Shown here piece by piece: positions 8,731 through 17,873 of a DNA stretch of 64,000 bases. The translations under genes and the position numbers were made by a program. The notes under the pieces are model-generated. The model had not been told where the DNA came from. It searched no databases and saw only the letters and a list, made by a program, of their open reading frames with translations. The stretch lies in the NCBI RefSeq assembly GCF_014191055.1, contig NZ_JACHWB010000009.1, forward strand, positions 1-64,000. The letters run 5' to 3'. Each line of letters opens with the position of its first letter. Positions within the stretch are counted from its first letter, which is position 1. This stretch comes from Microvirga lupini. GTDB taxonomy: Bacteria; Pseudomonadota; Alphaproteobacteria; Rhizobiales; Beijerinckiaceae.

Positions 8731-10788
8731 TCAGCCGGGCAGGGTGATCTCCCCGAGGCTGCCATCGAGCGGATCAGCGCAGCCCGTCTCCGCCGCGCTG
8801 GCGGAAATGCCATCGATCCCGGTTGCGGAGGGCGTGTGGGTCTCCATCAGAGCTTGCACCTTCGCTCCCGATAGCACCCGGTGAGCGATGAGTGCCTCGG
8901 CCACGGCCAGCACTGCAGGCTGATGCTGAGTTACGAGCATGATCGCACGGTGCATCAGCCGCTGCAGATCGGTTTCGATGTTGTAGGCAAGGCGACCATC
9001 GACACGCACCAGTGCGCTGGCATCATCGACGCTGCCCCGATGCAGCAGCCTGTCACCCAGACCATAGCTCGCATGGAGGGCGGAGAGCTCGCGTGTGGCG
9101 ACCGCGAGATCGCTCATCGCTCCGGCGCTCGCCCCGGCACCCAGCACAACATCGGCCGCCCGACCGGCGAGACCGATCACCACGGTGTCCTCGATCACGG
9201 CGCGGGTCGGGATGAAACCGGGATGCACCATGCGGGTCATCCCACCGCTGGCGCCGGCCACCTGCAGCGAGACGCCCTGAAGGGTACGGCCGAGGGCTAC
9301 TGCCGCAACGGCATGGCCGGCTTCGTGGATGGCGCAGGCCCTCATCTCAGTGGGGCTGCGTGGATCCGGCGGGCTGGCCTCGGCGAGGAGGTCATCGAGC
9401 GTGAGGGCGCGGCCCGCAAGCCGAGCGCGCCGGCGGGCGCTGTTCACCACCTGTACAACATCGGCGCCGACGCGCCCCAGCAACAGCTGCGCCACATGAG
9501 CAAGATCAGCATCAGCGAGGTCGCCCTTGAGGTGTGCCCGCAGAATACCGGTCAACCCTTCAACACCCGGCGGAGCGATCTCGATTAGCCGGTCGAACCG
9601 GCCCGGGCGACGCAGTGCGGGATCGATCCTGTCGACATGGTTGGTCGCGGCAATCAGCACCACATCGGGGCAGGTCTGGCGCAGAGTATCGATGCCGAGC
9701 AGCATGCCGGTGATGACCGGACCCCAGAAGTCACCGTGTTGCGATCCGCTTAACGACTGTCGGCTCGGTAGCGCGTCGAGCTCGTCGATAAAAGCCACAC
9801 AAGGCCGGGTCGCGCGCAGAGTGGCAAAGAACTTTTTCTGCTCCTTGACCACTGCTCCGAGATGCCCGTCTGAGGCGCCAAACCAGTCGGTGACGCTCGT
9901 CATCACGAACTGCAATTGTAGCTTGCCGCTCAGAGCTTTGGCGATAGAAGTTTTACCGGTCCCCGGTGGTCCGTATAGCAAACAACTTTCCAGCGCTGCC
10001 GTCGAAGCGTGGCCAGCACGCCTGTGCTCGACCTCGCGGACGATCTCCTCGGCCCAGGTGCGTGCCTCACCGTAGCCGGTGAGCGTCTCCAGGGGCGGAG
10101 CATCCTCGGCGAATGTCACGCCGATGCGCGCTCCGGCAGCGCGAACCAGGCGAGCCGCAATGGCTTGGCGGGTCGAGCCCGGCCGGAAGGCGGCGCAGTA
10201 GTCAGGCCAATCGAGGCCGGCGAGATCGCGCGCCGACAGCGTTACAGGCCGGCCTCTGCGGCTGAAGGCGCGGATGGCCTGCTCGACCAGAGCAGCACCG
10301 GGCACAGGCACGATGACGGTGGCGTCTGCCGCGGCCAGCAACACCTGCGACAGCTCGCGGCCAGGATCGGCGGCGACCCCGGCGATCGTCACGCCTCTGG
10401 CCAGTGCTTTGCCAGCCTCTTCGGCGCGGTAGAGCTGCTCCTGAGGACGGTTGAGCCGCTCCGACGGGCTGATGATCTGAAGCCCCTGAAAGGCCACGTC
10501 CCTGAGCACCTCGGACAGCGGGGAAACCCAAGCAGGCGAGGGCGCCGCCACGACGAGCGCAAGGGTGCTGTCACCACGCTTGAGCCGGCGCAGGAGATCG
10601 GGTCCAAGCGCCTGCTTCAGCAGCGGCTTGGCGAGCAGCTCCCGCAGGGAAAGCCGCTGCCGGGACCTTGCCTGAGCCAGGAGGCTCTCATAGCCCGAGG
10701 GCGCCGGCAGATCAGGGCTGCTGTCCTGATCGCCTTCCACATCGAAGTCATCGACGGTGCTGGTGCTGGAGAGAGTGCGAATGCTCAT
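8731..10788 (-). CDS. soluble FtsH-like AAA+ zinc metalloprotease
   Basis: A 685-residue protein. Residues 1-230 form an N-terminal region without membrane segments. An AAA+ module follows, with Walker A GPPGTGKT at 273-280, Walker B VAFIDELDA at 331-339 and the second region of homology ALRRPGRFDR at 391-400. An M41-type peptidase domain then has HEAGH at 488-492. The third zinc ligand is probably Asp560 in AMSDLAVATR, matching the FtsH pattern. All catalytic residues appear present, so it should unfold and degrade proteins using ATP. True FtsH is membrane-anchored and about 640 residues long; this one is not anchored. Its N-terminal domain resembles nothing I can name. It lies third in a minus-strand operon. 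Confidence 0.88.
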   Translation of the reverse strand: MSIRTLSSTSTVDDFDVEGDQDSSPDLPAPSGYESLLAQARSRQRLSLRELLAKPLLKQALGPDLLRRLKRGDSTLALVVAAPSPAWVSPLSEVLRDVAFQGLQIISPSERLNRPQEQLYRAEEAGKALARGVTIAGVAADPGRELSQVLLAAADATVIVPVPGAALVEQAIRAFSRRGRPVTLSARDLAGLDWPDYCAAFRPGSTRQAIAARLVRAAGARIGVTFAEDAPPLETLTGYGEARTWAEEIVREVEHRRAGHASTAALESCLLYGPPGTGKTSIAKALSGKLQLQFVMTSVTDWFGASDGHLGAVVKEQKKFFATLRATRPCVAFIDELDALPSRQSLSGSQHGDFWGPVITGMLLGIDTLRQTCPDVVLIAATNHVDRIDPALRRPGRFDRLIEIAPPGVEGLTGILRAHLKGDLADADLAHVAQLLLGRVGADVVQVVNSARRRARLAGRALTLDDLLAEASPPDPRSPTEMRACAIHEAGHAVAAVALGRTLQGVSLQVAGASGGMTRMVHPGFIPTRAVIEDTVVIGLAGRAADVVLGAGASAGAMSDLAVATRELSALHASYGLGDRLLHRGSVDDASALVRVDGRLAYNIETDLQRLMHRAIMLVTQHQPAVLAVAEALIAHRVLSGAKVQALMETHTPSATGIDGISASAAETGCADPLDGSLGEITLPG

Positions 10789-10811
10789 GATGATAATCTC
10801 CGACCAGAGGG

Positions 10812-11447
10812 TCAGCGCCAGGCAGCGAGGCTGACCTCGCTCTGCAGTTCGATTGGCCGATCGAGGGCAATCGTCAGCACGCGCTCGGCGACCAGCCGCA
10901 GCACGGCTCCGGCCGGATCGGGGCTACCCGTCAGCCACTCGGCGCAGACCTCGAGCGAGGCGCTGCCGCCGACCTCAGCGAGGTGGGAGAGCAGCATGAG
11001 GCGCTCGCGCGGAGTGACGTGCACGCCGTCACAGGCCGACACGAGCAAGGCATTGGTCAGCCGCGGCTCGGCCCGGATGACGCTCTCGGGCGCCAGCACA
11101 AGACGGCGTCCGCTGAATTCGACCGCCCACTTCAAGTCGAGCACGCGGGCATGCAGGTCCGGGTCACGCCAGCAGGCGCTCGGCACGGCAACGAGGCTGA
11201 CGGTGCGACCACCCGAGAGCCGGACCGAGCGCAGGACAAGCCCAATCTGCGCCAGACCGAGGGTGCGCGCGAAGGTCTCACATTGCGGGTTGTCCGAGAC
11301 GGAACGGACGCCGGACTTGACATTCAGCAGCGCATCGACGGCATAGGGCAGGGGAGCTTCGCGCCCGAGGCTGGCGACCACGGCGGCACACGAGGAAGTG
11401 TCAAGTGCACCGGAGGCAGTGACGGCAGAAACGTAATTCATAGGCAT
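10812..11447 (-). CDS. hypothetical protein in the FtsH-like operon
   Basis: A 211-residue protein starting MPMNYVSAV. The ATG has AGGAAAG just upstream. Longer readings to 11678 run through an out-of-character Arg/Ser-rich stretch. Segments such as VLDLKWAVEFSGRRLVLAPES and PRERLMLLSHLAEVGGSASLEVCAEWL suggest an alpha/beta N-terminal part and a winged-helix-like C-terminal part. No family is recognised. It ends 23 bases before the AAA+ protease gene, so co-transcription and perhaps physical partnership are likely. Confidence 0.65.
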   Translation of the reverse strand: MPMNYVSAVTASGALDTSSCAAVVASLGREAPLPYAVDALLNVKSGVRSVSDNPQCETFARTLGLAQIGLVLRSVRLSGGRTVSLVAVPSACWRDPDLHARVLDLKWAVEFSGRRLVLAPESVIRAEPRLTNALLVSACDGVHVTPRERLMLLSHLAEVGGSASLEVCAEWLTGSPDPAGAVLRLVAERVLTIALDRPIELQSEVSLAAWR

Positions 11448-11541
11448 AGCTTTCCTGTTCGCCAGCGCGACGGCGTGGCGGTGATGATGAGTAAGGGACG
11501 GGAGAAAGGCGCGCAGGCTCCTGAGCCTGCGCCGACCTGGA

Positions 11542-12561
11542 TCAGATCCGACGAGAGGGATCGATGGTGCAGGTTCGCAGGACTGCGCCGGCACCCTGGG
11601 TCGAGCCCGTGAGGCATTTGGCCAGCCTGCTTGGGTTCTCGAACGACTCGTCACGGGTGAAGACGAGTTTCGTCTCATCCGTCGGATGAGGCTTGAGGAC
11701 GCCTGTCTTCAGCAACGTCGCCCGGTGCTGGCGAATGTAGCGCTGCAGCGTCGTGGCCCCGATCGCGCTCACCTCGCTGCCCTTGTGCACGAGCAACGTG
11801 CCGTCAGGCAGCTTTTCCGCCGTGGCCTGAAGGTCGCCGTAGTGCAGCCGGTAGTGCGTCCCGATCGGATCCTCAGCTTTGAGGCTCGGGCCACGTCCGC
11901 CCTCCACTCCGGTCGAATGAGTGAACGGCTCCTGAGGCATCATCGGATCAGGGGCTAAACTGAGCCGGGATGGCTTCAGGAACTCACTGAAGTCAAAACG
12001 CGATGCCGCCGGAGCAACCATGTGCGGGACAGCGTCACGCTCGAGGACGGGTGGCTCAAGGAAGCGATGCCCCATCGACACCAGCTGACGGCGAGCCTCG
12101 ACAAGATAGGCGTCGAGCGCGCGGCGCTCCTCCTCGGACACATAATTGCGCCAGGGAGACACGCCGATCACCAGATCGAGGTGCGGGGCATGATCGAGAA
12201 GGCCATTGACGCGCCACTCCAGATGCTTGCCTGCTGCTTCGAACCAGCCCGGCTGCTCGCAGCCGAAGATGACGACCCAGTGCCACGCCCGGTCGGAGTC
12301 GCGGAGCTTGCGCATCAAGCGTTGGCCCACGTTCCTCCCCTCACCGCACATGACGTAAGGGCGTTGATCGCTTGCCTCGGGCAAGCCGATCGCAACGTAG
12401 CAGCCCGTCGAATTGAGGACGGGCAGGGAGAGCTCCTGAGGGAGATCTTCGACGCGCATGACCATGACGGTCGGAACCCAGATGGACGCGCGCTGTTTGA
12501 CCGGGCCACTCAGATTGATGAAGGACATGATGGGCGCTAAAGGCGAAAAGTTGTTTGACAT
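11542..12561 (-). CDS. GIY-YIG nuclease-like protein with DUF4357 domain
   Basis: A 339-residue protein and the first gene of the operon. Residues 50-120 follow the GIY-YIG plan: GCYVAIG (53-59), YVMCGEG (69-75), then Arg76 or Arg81, and Glu115 in HLEWRV as the metal-binding acid. The second Y-x-G is degenerate (Y-V-M-C-G). Residues 235-320 match the DUF4357 pattern: an ATAEKLPDGTLLVHKGSE core, RATLLKTGVL, and LVFTRDESFENPSRLA. GIY-YIG and DUF4357 are often joined in one protein. The ATG at 12561 is preferred, with AAAGG 9 bases upstream. It probably binds or cuts nucleic acid. Nuclease activity is uncertain. Confidence 0.72.
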   Translation of the reverse strand: MSNNFSPLAPIMSFINLSGPVKQRASIWVPTVMVMRVEDLPQELSLPVLNSTGCYVAIGLPEASDQRPYVMCGEGRNVGQRLMRKLRDSDRAWHWVVIFGCEQPGWFEAAGKHLEWRVNGLLDHAPHLDLVIGVSPWRNYVSEEERRALDAYLVEARRQLVSMGHRFLEPPVLERDAVPHMVAPAASRFDFSEFLKPSRLSLAPDPMMPQEPFTHSTGVEGGRGPSLKAEDPIGTHYRLHYGDLQATAEKLPDGTLLVHKGSEVSAIGATTLQRYIRQHRATLLKTGVLKPHPTDETKLVFTRDESFENPSRLAKCLTGSTQGAGAVLRTCTIDPSRRI

Positions 12562-13012
12562 GAATGCAAACCTTTGACGATGGCCCACGCCGCTCCGTCT
12601 GCAGGACAGTGCCGTGACTGAACCCGCCAGTTAGCCAGCAGAGGAGGGGCGTTAAGGCCGGAGAGATGAGGGGTGAAACGGCTCAGGCGCGGCAGCCGGA
12701 CGGCTGCGGGCGCAAGACCTCACCGCACGGGATCGCCAAGATCGCGCACGGACGGTTCATCTCAGTTCGACAAGGGGCTTTCAATGCGCGCACAGGCGCG
12801 CTACTGCATACAGCAGCCATAGTCGGGTCTCCTCAGGACACGTACTGTGGTCAGGCCCTTTGACGGTGTTACCAGCACCGGCTTGGGGCCGCCCCGAATG
12901 GGCGGGCCGTCACCACATCGGCTTGGCTGTAAGATAGCGGAATATTGGATTATTGCAAGTATAAATTCCAATAAACAGAAACGTTAAAAATCTATTAACG
13001 GATGCGGATAAG
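12562..13012. other. intergenic region, promoter of the FtsH-like operon
   Basis: About 450 bases without a convincing gene. The part from 12930 to 13010 is very AT-rich for this replicon and lies upstream of the minus-strand operon. It may hold the operon's promoter or a silenced region. Confidence 0.35.
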
Positions 13013-13387
13013 TTAATCCCCTCCGACACACGCCGAAAGTGGAGCTGTTTTGAAGGGCTGAAGGAATTCAGCCCCGCGGATTGTCCTGCTGGAGCGTAAA
13101 ACCAGTGCGTCCACCGCTCTGGCCACACTGACATCATCTTTACTGGTGGGTTGCTCTTTCTGGAACCGCCACACTCCGCAAGATCCATCAAGAAGGCAGT
13201 GATCACTCAAGACCAACTGGTTGCCGCTCTGTGCGCGGGCCGATGGCAAGCCGTGATGGATCCGCAAAGGCAGTTCAGGTCCTGCGGCTTCCCTCAACAG
13301 GTCGCGGTCGCCGAAGGCTTCTGCTCGAAAGCACAGGATTGCTGGCTTGGATCCTTCAGCACTCTGCACGTATCGCGTAACGATCAT
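13013..13387 (-). CDS. possible hypothetical protein, translationally coupled
   Basis: A 124-residue frame whose ATG overlaps the stop of the upstream gene as ATGA, the usual sign of translational coupling. The sequence (AILCFRAEAFGDRDLLREAAG and onward) is plausible, but its last third has odd composition and enters the AT-rich zone. No family is recognised. The evidence is the overlap and the open frame only. Confidence 0.4.
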   Translation of the reverse strand: MIVTRYVQSAEGSKPAILCFRAEAFGDRDLLREAAGPELPLRIHHGLPSARAQSGNQLVLSDHCLLDGSCGVWRFQKEQPTSKDDVSVARAVDALVLRSSRTIRGAEFLQPFKTAPLSACVGGD

Positions 13388-14520
13388 GTCTCCGAGCGTT
13401 TGCGCCCGGCGGTCAGGCGCAAAGAGCCGTTGGCGCCTCTGACCTTCAGCTGATCGAAGTTGAGGTTGCCGAGCTTCCAGGATTGCAGAACGACGGAGGT
13501 GTCACCGATCGACTTCGGCTTCACGCCGCCCTCTGTGGCGCGCTCGATGGTCAGGGCCTTGCCGCTCCAGTCGAGCAGCAGGCGGTCGTCCGGCCCGAAG
13601 CCCGCACTGTCCCACAACGCCCGCGGCAGGCGGATGGAGGTGTAGAACCGATCCGGGCGCTTGGCGTCCGCAATGGATTTCACCACAACCACGGCAGCCG
13701 CGATCTGTCCCTCTTTGGGCTCGGCCTTCCGCTTACGCCCAGCCCGCCATGGCGCCTCCTGCACCTCCAGTTCTGGCACAGGCGCCGGTTCGGCATCGAC
13801 GCTTGGCGTCAACTCAGGGCTGGCCTCAGCCTTCATCACAGACGGCTGATCAGCGACAGGATTCGCAACGTGCGGCATCGCCTGGATGGCGCCGATAATC
13901 TGCCGAAGGCCGCCTGAGAGACCCTCCGTCGACCGGGTGAAGGCAGGAGCCAAGCGTGCGAGGGCTTCGATCTGCTGACCACTAAGTGTTACGAGTTGGC
14001 TCACCTGATCCGCCATGAGCTCCACGGCTGATCGCAAGCCCTTCAGGTCCGCTGCCATTCCGGCCAGAGCCTGCTCAACCTCTGGCGAAAGAGCTAGCGT
14101 GGAATGGGTTGGCTGCAGTGCCTTCGGTGCGGAGGATTGGGGCGGTTTGGCTTCCTTCGGGCGGAAGACCTCGGCGGCCAGAGCGTCCGGCTTGCCCAAG
14201 TGCCGGGCTAGAATGTCGGCGGTGTCCTGGTGCCGCTTGTCCGCAGCTCTGGTCTCGGGACGCGGGACTGCCGATTTCATCTCTTGAGCGTGCCGTGGTC
14301 GGGCCAAGCAGGCCGAGCAGAGGTCAAAGGAAGGAGCACGACCGAGCAGCCAGCCGCGCTCGTTGAAGTAGCCTTTGACGGCATCATTGCTGGTGGGCTT
14401 GGAGGCCTCGTAAGTGTCTGCACTGGCACAATCCGAGCACCGGATCGTGAAGCGGAACTTGGAGGGAGCACCACCGCTACGGGTAATTTGCGGCTCGAAC
14501 TGACGTGCGATGCCGGGCAT
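13384..14520 (-). CDS. hypothetical protein with zinc-finger-like N-terminus and AbrB-like C-terminus
   Basis: A 378-residue protein from the ATG at 14520, with AGGA 7 bases upstream. Residues 20-75 contain two C-x-x-C pairs (CSDC and CSAC), suggesting a zinc ribbon. A helical middle (LAGMAADLKGLRSAVELMADQVSQL) may be a coiled coil. The C-terminal 90 residues include SIRLPRALWDSAGFGPDDRLLLDW, which resembles a SpoVT/AbrB-type swapped-hairpin DNA-binding element. The whole protein looks like a DNA-associated factor of unknown role. Confidence 0.6.
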   Translation of the reverse strand: MPGIARQFEPQITRSGGAPSKFRFTIRCSDCASADTYEASKPTSNDAVKGYFNERGWLLGRAPSFDLCSACLARPRHAQEMKSAVPRPETRAADKRHQDTADILARHLGKPDALAAEVFRPKEAKPPQSSAPKALQPTHSTLALSPEVEQALAGMAADLKGLRSAVELMADQVSQLVTLSGQQIEALARLAPAFTRSTEGLSGGLRQIIGAIQAMPHVANPVADQPSVMKAEASPELTPSVDAEPAPVPELEVQEAPWRAGRKRKAEPKEGQIAAAVVVVKSIADAKRPDRFYTSIRLPRALWDSAGFGPDDRLLLDWSGKALTIERATEGGVKPKSIGDTSVVLQSWKLGNLNFDQLKVRGANGSLRLTAGRKRSET

Positions 14521-14732
14521 CTGGCAATCCTGATCGTTGAAAAATGTTGTTAGGCCGAGGACGATGCTGCGTCCTGATCTCTCGGCTCGGAAAAGAGGTG
14601 TAGGGAACGGGTAGGGGATTAACACCGGTCTCGCCAAATTCCAACCCGTCGGTGCGGGTCTGCTCCATCCGTCAGGCGGGAAAGCAGAACAGGCCCGCTT
14701 TCAAGCGTACCTGAAGCCGCTATCATCACGGG

Positions 14733-15152
14733 ATGGACTCTCCTATATCCAGGTGTCAGCAGATACGGGAAGCGGTGGAGGCTGAGATGACCGAGACATT
14801 CCAGGGAAGGGCCATCGCCGGCCGGGGTGATGCCGAGAGTGTCGCCATCCAGGTCCTGAACTTCATTGTTTCAGATGTTGATCGGATCATCCAGTTTCTG
14901 AACGTCACCGGCCTTCAGCCGGAGACGATCCGCGCGTCAGCCACTTCATCGCATTTCCTGTTGGGTGTGCTCGAGTATGTCGCGAAAGACGACGAACTCC
15001 TGAAGGCAATCGATGAGGAGCTGAAAATCCGGCCAGCCGCCATCCTGGCGGCCATCGTGCATCTGTCGCCAGAGTCCGATATGAGGCCACTCAATGGGGA
15101 TAAGAAAATCGAGGCGGCCCCTCAACTGCCGAGGCGCAACCTGTTCCACTAA
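14733..15152 (+). CDS. DUF3572 family protein
   Basis: A 139-residue protein. Its core (residues 34-105) reads AESVAIQVLNFIVSDVDRI, FLNVTGLQPETIRA and FLLGVLEYVAKDDELL. This is the pattern of DUF3572, a small helical family found in Hyphomicrobiales with no assigned function. The chromosomal forms are about 90-100 residues, so this one has a longer polar tail. A start at 14787 is also possible. Confidence 0.7.
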   Translation: MDSPISRCQQIREAVEAEMTETFQGRAIAGRGDAESVAIQVLNFIVSDVDRIIQFLNVTGLQPETIRASATSSHFLLGVLEYVAKDDELLKAIDEELKIRPAAILAAIVHLSPESDMRPLNGDKKIEAAPQLPRRNLFH

Positions 15153-15387
15153 AGAGACAGGCCTCCTCACCCGCCGTTGCCAGGCCGATGAGAAGGCCTC
15201 CTGTTTCGGAAAGCCAGGATTGGAGTACCAGCTTCCACTCGGAGTAATGCTCGAATCCGATGACAGTTTCGGTGTAACGCGAGAAAAAGCCGTGGCCCAC
15301 GGCCGAGGCTCCCCGTCACAGCGGCCAGGCTTGAAGGTCAGGATACCGACAGATAGGCTTCCTTGAGCGGCCCGCGTGGCGTGAAAG

Positions 15388-16002
15388 CTATTGTGTCACC
15401 GAGGCCGTGTGAGTTCTCAAAGCCTGAAGGGTCGCAGTTCCAAGCTTGCCAGTGACAGGAAGACCTTTGGATCGTTCAAAGGCTTCAACGGCTTTGCGGG
15501 TAGAGGGTCCTAACGACCCATCGGCTTTTAGTTTTCCATACCCGAAGTCGACAAGCGCTTCTTGCGCTGTGCGGATCTCCTGCTTGGAAAGGCGAACCGC
15601 TGACGTCGTGCTGACTGTGGGACTTTCCGTCATGGCTGCAGGCTGATCTGACGGTCCGGTGAACTGAAGGCGGGTTTGCTCAATCGCCTGACTAACGCTC
15701 GCCCGCAGAGAGTCCAGCTGCTGGAGTTCTTCGGTTGCTGCTTCGATCCGCGCCAGCATCGTGTTCAGATCTTGGCCCGCCAGAACCTTTTGATCATTGG
15801 CTTTCGCCAGCTGATCGCGCTCTGCGGTGATAGTCTCAATCTGCTGCCGAAACTGCCGATTCTCACTCTGGAGCGTGTGCTCCTCAAATCCTGTAGACAG
15901 GACGGAGTACACGAACAGGCCCCAGCCGATCGCCGTCGCTGCCAGGAGACCTGTGCCTGTTGCACCGAGCTGCAGCCTAACTTGGGTTTTCACATAGCTC
16001 AT
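15388..16002 (-). CDS. membrane-anchored peptidoglycan-binding protein with coiled coil
   Basis: A 204-residue protein with one transmembrane segment (residues 13-33, GATGTGLLAATAIGWGLFVY). A coiled coil of about 75 residues (ENRQFRQQIETITAERDQLA and onward) and a Ser/Thr-rich linker follow. Residues 138-195 are a PG_binding_1 domain (EIRTAQEALVDFGYG...GSLGPSTRKAVEAFERSKGLPVTG). It probably sits in the inner membrane and reaches the cell wall. Its partners are unknown. Confidence 0.85.
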   Translation of the reverse strand: MSYVKTQVRLQLGATGTGLLAATAIGWGLFVYSVLSTGFEEHTLQSENRQFRQQIETITAERDQLAKANDQKVLAGQDLNTMLARIEAATEELQQLDSLRASVSQAIEQTRLQFTGPSDQPAAMTESPTVSTTSAVRLSKQEIRTAQEALVDFGYGKLKADGSLGPSTRKAVEAFERSKGLPVTGKLGTATLQALRTHTASVTQ

Positions 16003-16269
16003 GAGCTTACTCGCGGATCGTTAGCTGAATGTCTGAGAGCGTTGTGTGCTCACATCAGCTCCGCATTGGGTCGAGCTTGTGACGCAAATAGGACGCTGCG
16101 AGGCGTTTGGCGACGCATGGTTAACCAAACGTGTTCGTCTGCAGCTGGAAATCAACACCAAACTGCTGGCTTCAGCACAGGCCCAATTTGGTAAAGATCT
16201 CGTTTTCAGTTGCGGCGCCGGAAGTCAGGTGCGAGTAACGATGGTGACCGGCGAAACTTGTTGTGACGG

Positions 16270-16983
16270 CTACACGATCCGGTAGACTTGGCCGGTGTTC
16301 GCATTGCGGTAGAGATCAACCGTCGTGCCGTTCCAGTGATAGTCGAGATGACGACCCTGAATGGGATTTGCGGCGCAGTCTGGATAAAACACACCCACGC
16401 ACTCGCCACCTGGATAGCGAACGCTCGGGTAAACGACACCGTTGGAGCCTGTAGCACGAAGCTTATACCCTAATGCTTGACTCGCTTCGTAGTTGTCGGG
16501 CCGGAGCAGCCCCGACTGATCAGCTGTACTGCTCCTGAGCTCATGCAGTTGTGCATTGATGTCGAGCAAGATCTCGCGGAATTGAGAGGTCCAACCAGCC
16601 GGTTCATCCGTGCGGGCCATAAACTTGCCATGGTGGTGGATCGTCTCGAACAGGGCGACTTCAAAGGTGTTCCCCGCGTAGAGGACGCCAAACGTACCAT
16701 CGCTGAAGCGACTGGGCCGATCAGTGCTCACATGTGTAAAAGGAGCCATGAGGTAACTCGCCCCCGGGCCGGCGACGCGACGCTGTTCCGGGACGAGGTC
16801 GAGATTGCCGATGGTCTCCATCAAGCGGGGATTGGTCTTCTGTTCCGCCGAGATAATCAGGGGCCAATCGGCTGGGTCAGCAATGTCCTCGAAGAGGTCG
16901 ATCGGTGGAAAGATGCTTCGGATGATACGAATGGACCTGGGCCACCTGATCTCTGAGATGGAAACCAAGTCTATATCAATCAC
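16270..16983 (-). CDS. RES domain toxin
   Basis: A 237-residue protein. The RES fold is visible as GPGASYLMAPFTHVS, RFSDGTFGVLYAGNTFEVALFET and the later GVVYPSVRYPGGECVGVF. This includes the conserved Arg, Tyr and Glu of the family and a final Ser in SVRYPGG. RES toxins deplete NAD+. The GTG at 16983 overlaps the antitoxin stop as GTGA, and a TTG one codon earlier is possible. The antitoxin gene comes first in the operon, as usual for this class. Confidence 0.9.
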   Translation of the reverse strand: MIDIDLVSISEIRWPRSIRIIRSIFPPIDLFEDIADPADWPLIISAEQKTNPRLMETIGNLDLVPEQRRVAGPGASYLMAPFTHVSTDRPSRFSDGTFGVLYAGNTFEVALFETIHHHGKFMARTDEPAGWTSQFREILLDINAQLHELRSSTADQSGLLRPDNYEASQALGYKLRATGSNGVVYPSVRYPGGECVGVFYPDCAANPIQGRHLDYHWNGTTVDLYRNANTGQVYRIV

Positions 16984-17393
16984 CAAGTGCCCCGCTCGGC
17001 GTCGAGATAGCGGCGGACGCGCATCAAGTCCGTGAGTTCGCCGCCGAGCATCACCTCAAGGGCCGACCTGTTCGCAAATGCGGAGTTTGGCTTCTTGATC
17101 CAAGCATAACCGCGCTGCGGTTCGCGGAAGATAATTCGCAAGGCTTTATGAATGCCCATAAGGTTGGACAGCCGGGCCTTGCTGTCGCGGTCGATGCGGC
17201 CGATATCACCCGCTTTCCAGCGCCGGTACGTTCGCACTGGCAGATCGAGCAGGGTGGCCGCCTCCTCATCATTAATGTCCCACAAGCGGAACAAGTTGAG
17301 CGCTGCGCGAAACATCGCGGCGGCCTCGTCATCGGTGATCGGTGAGGGCCGGAAGTCTTTGGGTGCGGTGTCGACGGGCAGTAAAACAGCCAT
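16980..17393 (-). CDS. Xre/MbcA/ParS-type antitoxin
   Basis: A 137-residue protein. The N-terminal half is an Xre-like helix-turn-helix (EEAATLLDLPVRTYRRWKAG). The C-terminal half is the toxin-binding domain ending in ANRSALEVMLGGELTDLMRVRRYLDAERG, the standard MbcA/ParS (DUF2384) closing motif. It should neutralise the RES toxin that follows and repress the operon. A palindrome at 17410-17436 lies immediately upstream of its ATG. Confidence 0.92.
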   Translation of the reverse strand: MAVLLPVDTAPKDFRPSPITDDEAAAMFRAALNLFRLWDINDEEAATLLDLPVRTYRRWKAGDIGRIDRDSKARLSNLMGIHKALRIIFREPQRGYAWIKKPNSAFANRSALEVMLGGELTDLMRVRRYLDAERGTW

Positions 17394-17409
17394 AGCAGCA
17401 TCTCCATTA

Positions 17410-17436
17410 TGGCATTATATACTAATTTTAATGCCA
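17410..17436. promoter_or_regulatory. palindromic operator of the RES/Xre operon
   Basis: TGGCATT and AATGCCA form a perfect 7-base inverted repeat 13 bases apart, in an AT-rich stretch 17 bases upstream of the antitoxin ATG. An extra half-site (TGGCA) follows at 17439. This is a strong candidate for antitoxin autorepression. Confidence 0.6.
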
Positions 17437-17574
17437 AATGGCAAGATGCTGTTCCTTACATCCGCATAGATGAAACGGAGTTTTATCATTGCAGTTCAGC
17501 TTAACGACGAGATTATGTTGGACCCCGCTGCTATAGCGAGAACCTTAGATCGAAGCAAGAAGAAAGCTTTCAAT

Positions 17575-17613
17575 ATAACATTTTGCTTAATAAGCGTTTT
17601 GACAAGAAGTCTG
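17575..17613. repeat. left 39-bp direct repeat of the catabolic island
   Basis: These 39 bases match 49090-49128 in the same orientation at 36 positions. The last 17 (TTTTGACAAGAAGTCTG) are identical. The copy lies between the toxin-antitoxin pair and the first catabolic gene. It may be an attachment site or the scar of the event that brought in the island. Confidence 0.6.
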
Positions 17614-17856
17614 TAGCCAGTGCTCCAAGCTCAACGCCAGATCTTTGCAAGGAACGGGTTTGACCACCTGAGCCGCATCACATGGTAAAATAATGTAATA
17701 TTGATTCTTCTGCTGTAGGTAGCAGGAACTTCAACATCGATTGTGGCCTCGCTTAATAGATCTGCCTCGGATTAAGGCATGGGCTCCTAACCAGTTACAC
17801 ATGGAGCTACGCTGACCATTCAGACCAACAGAAAGAGCATGGCACTTGTCGACTTC

Positions 17857-17873
17857 TGATATATCAAATATCG
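17857..17873 (+). promoter_or_regulatory. GntR-type operator candidate, site 1
   Basis: TGATATATCAAATATCG lies 94 bases before the SDR start. The identical 17-mer occurs at 42449-42465 and close variants at 38602-38618 and 45093-45109. It contains the palindrome TGATATATCA and the larger inverted repeat GATAT-N5-ATATC, a typical shape for FadR/GntR-type sites. Confidence 0.65.

Noticed and set aside
17584..17608. Reading the island repeat as a dif-like XerCD site
   Set aside because: One copy contains CGCATAATAAGCC, which recalls a XerC arm, but the second arm does not match the usual XerD arm and the other copy diverges.
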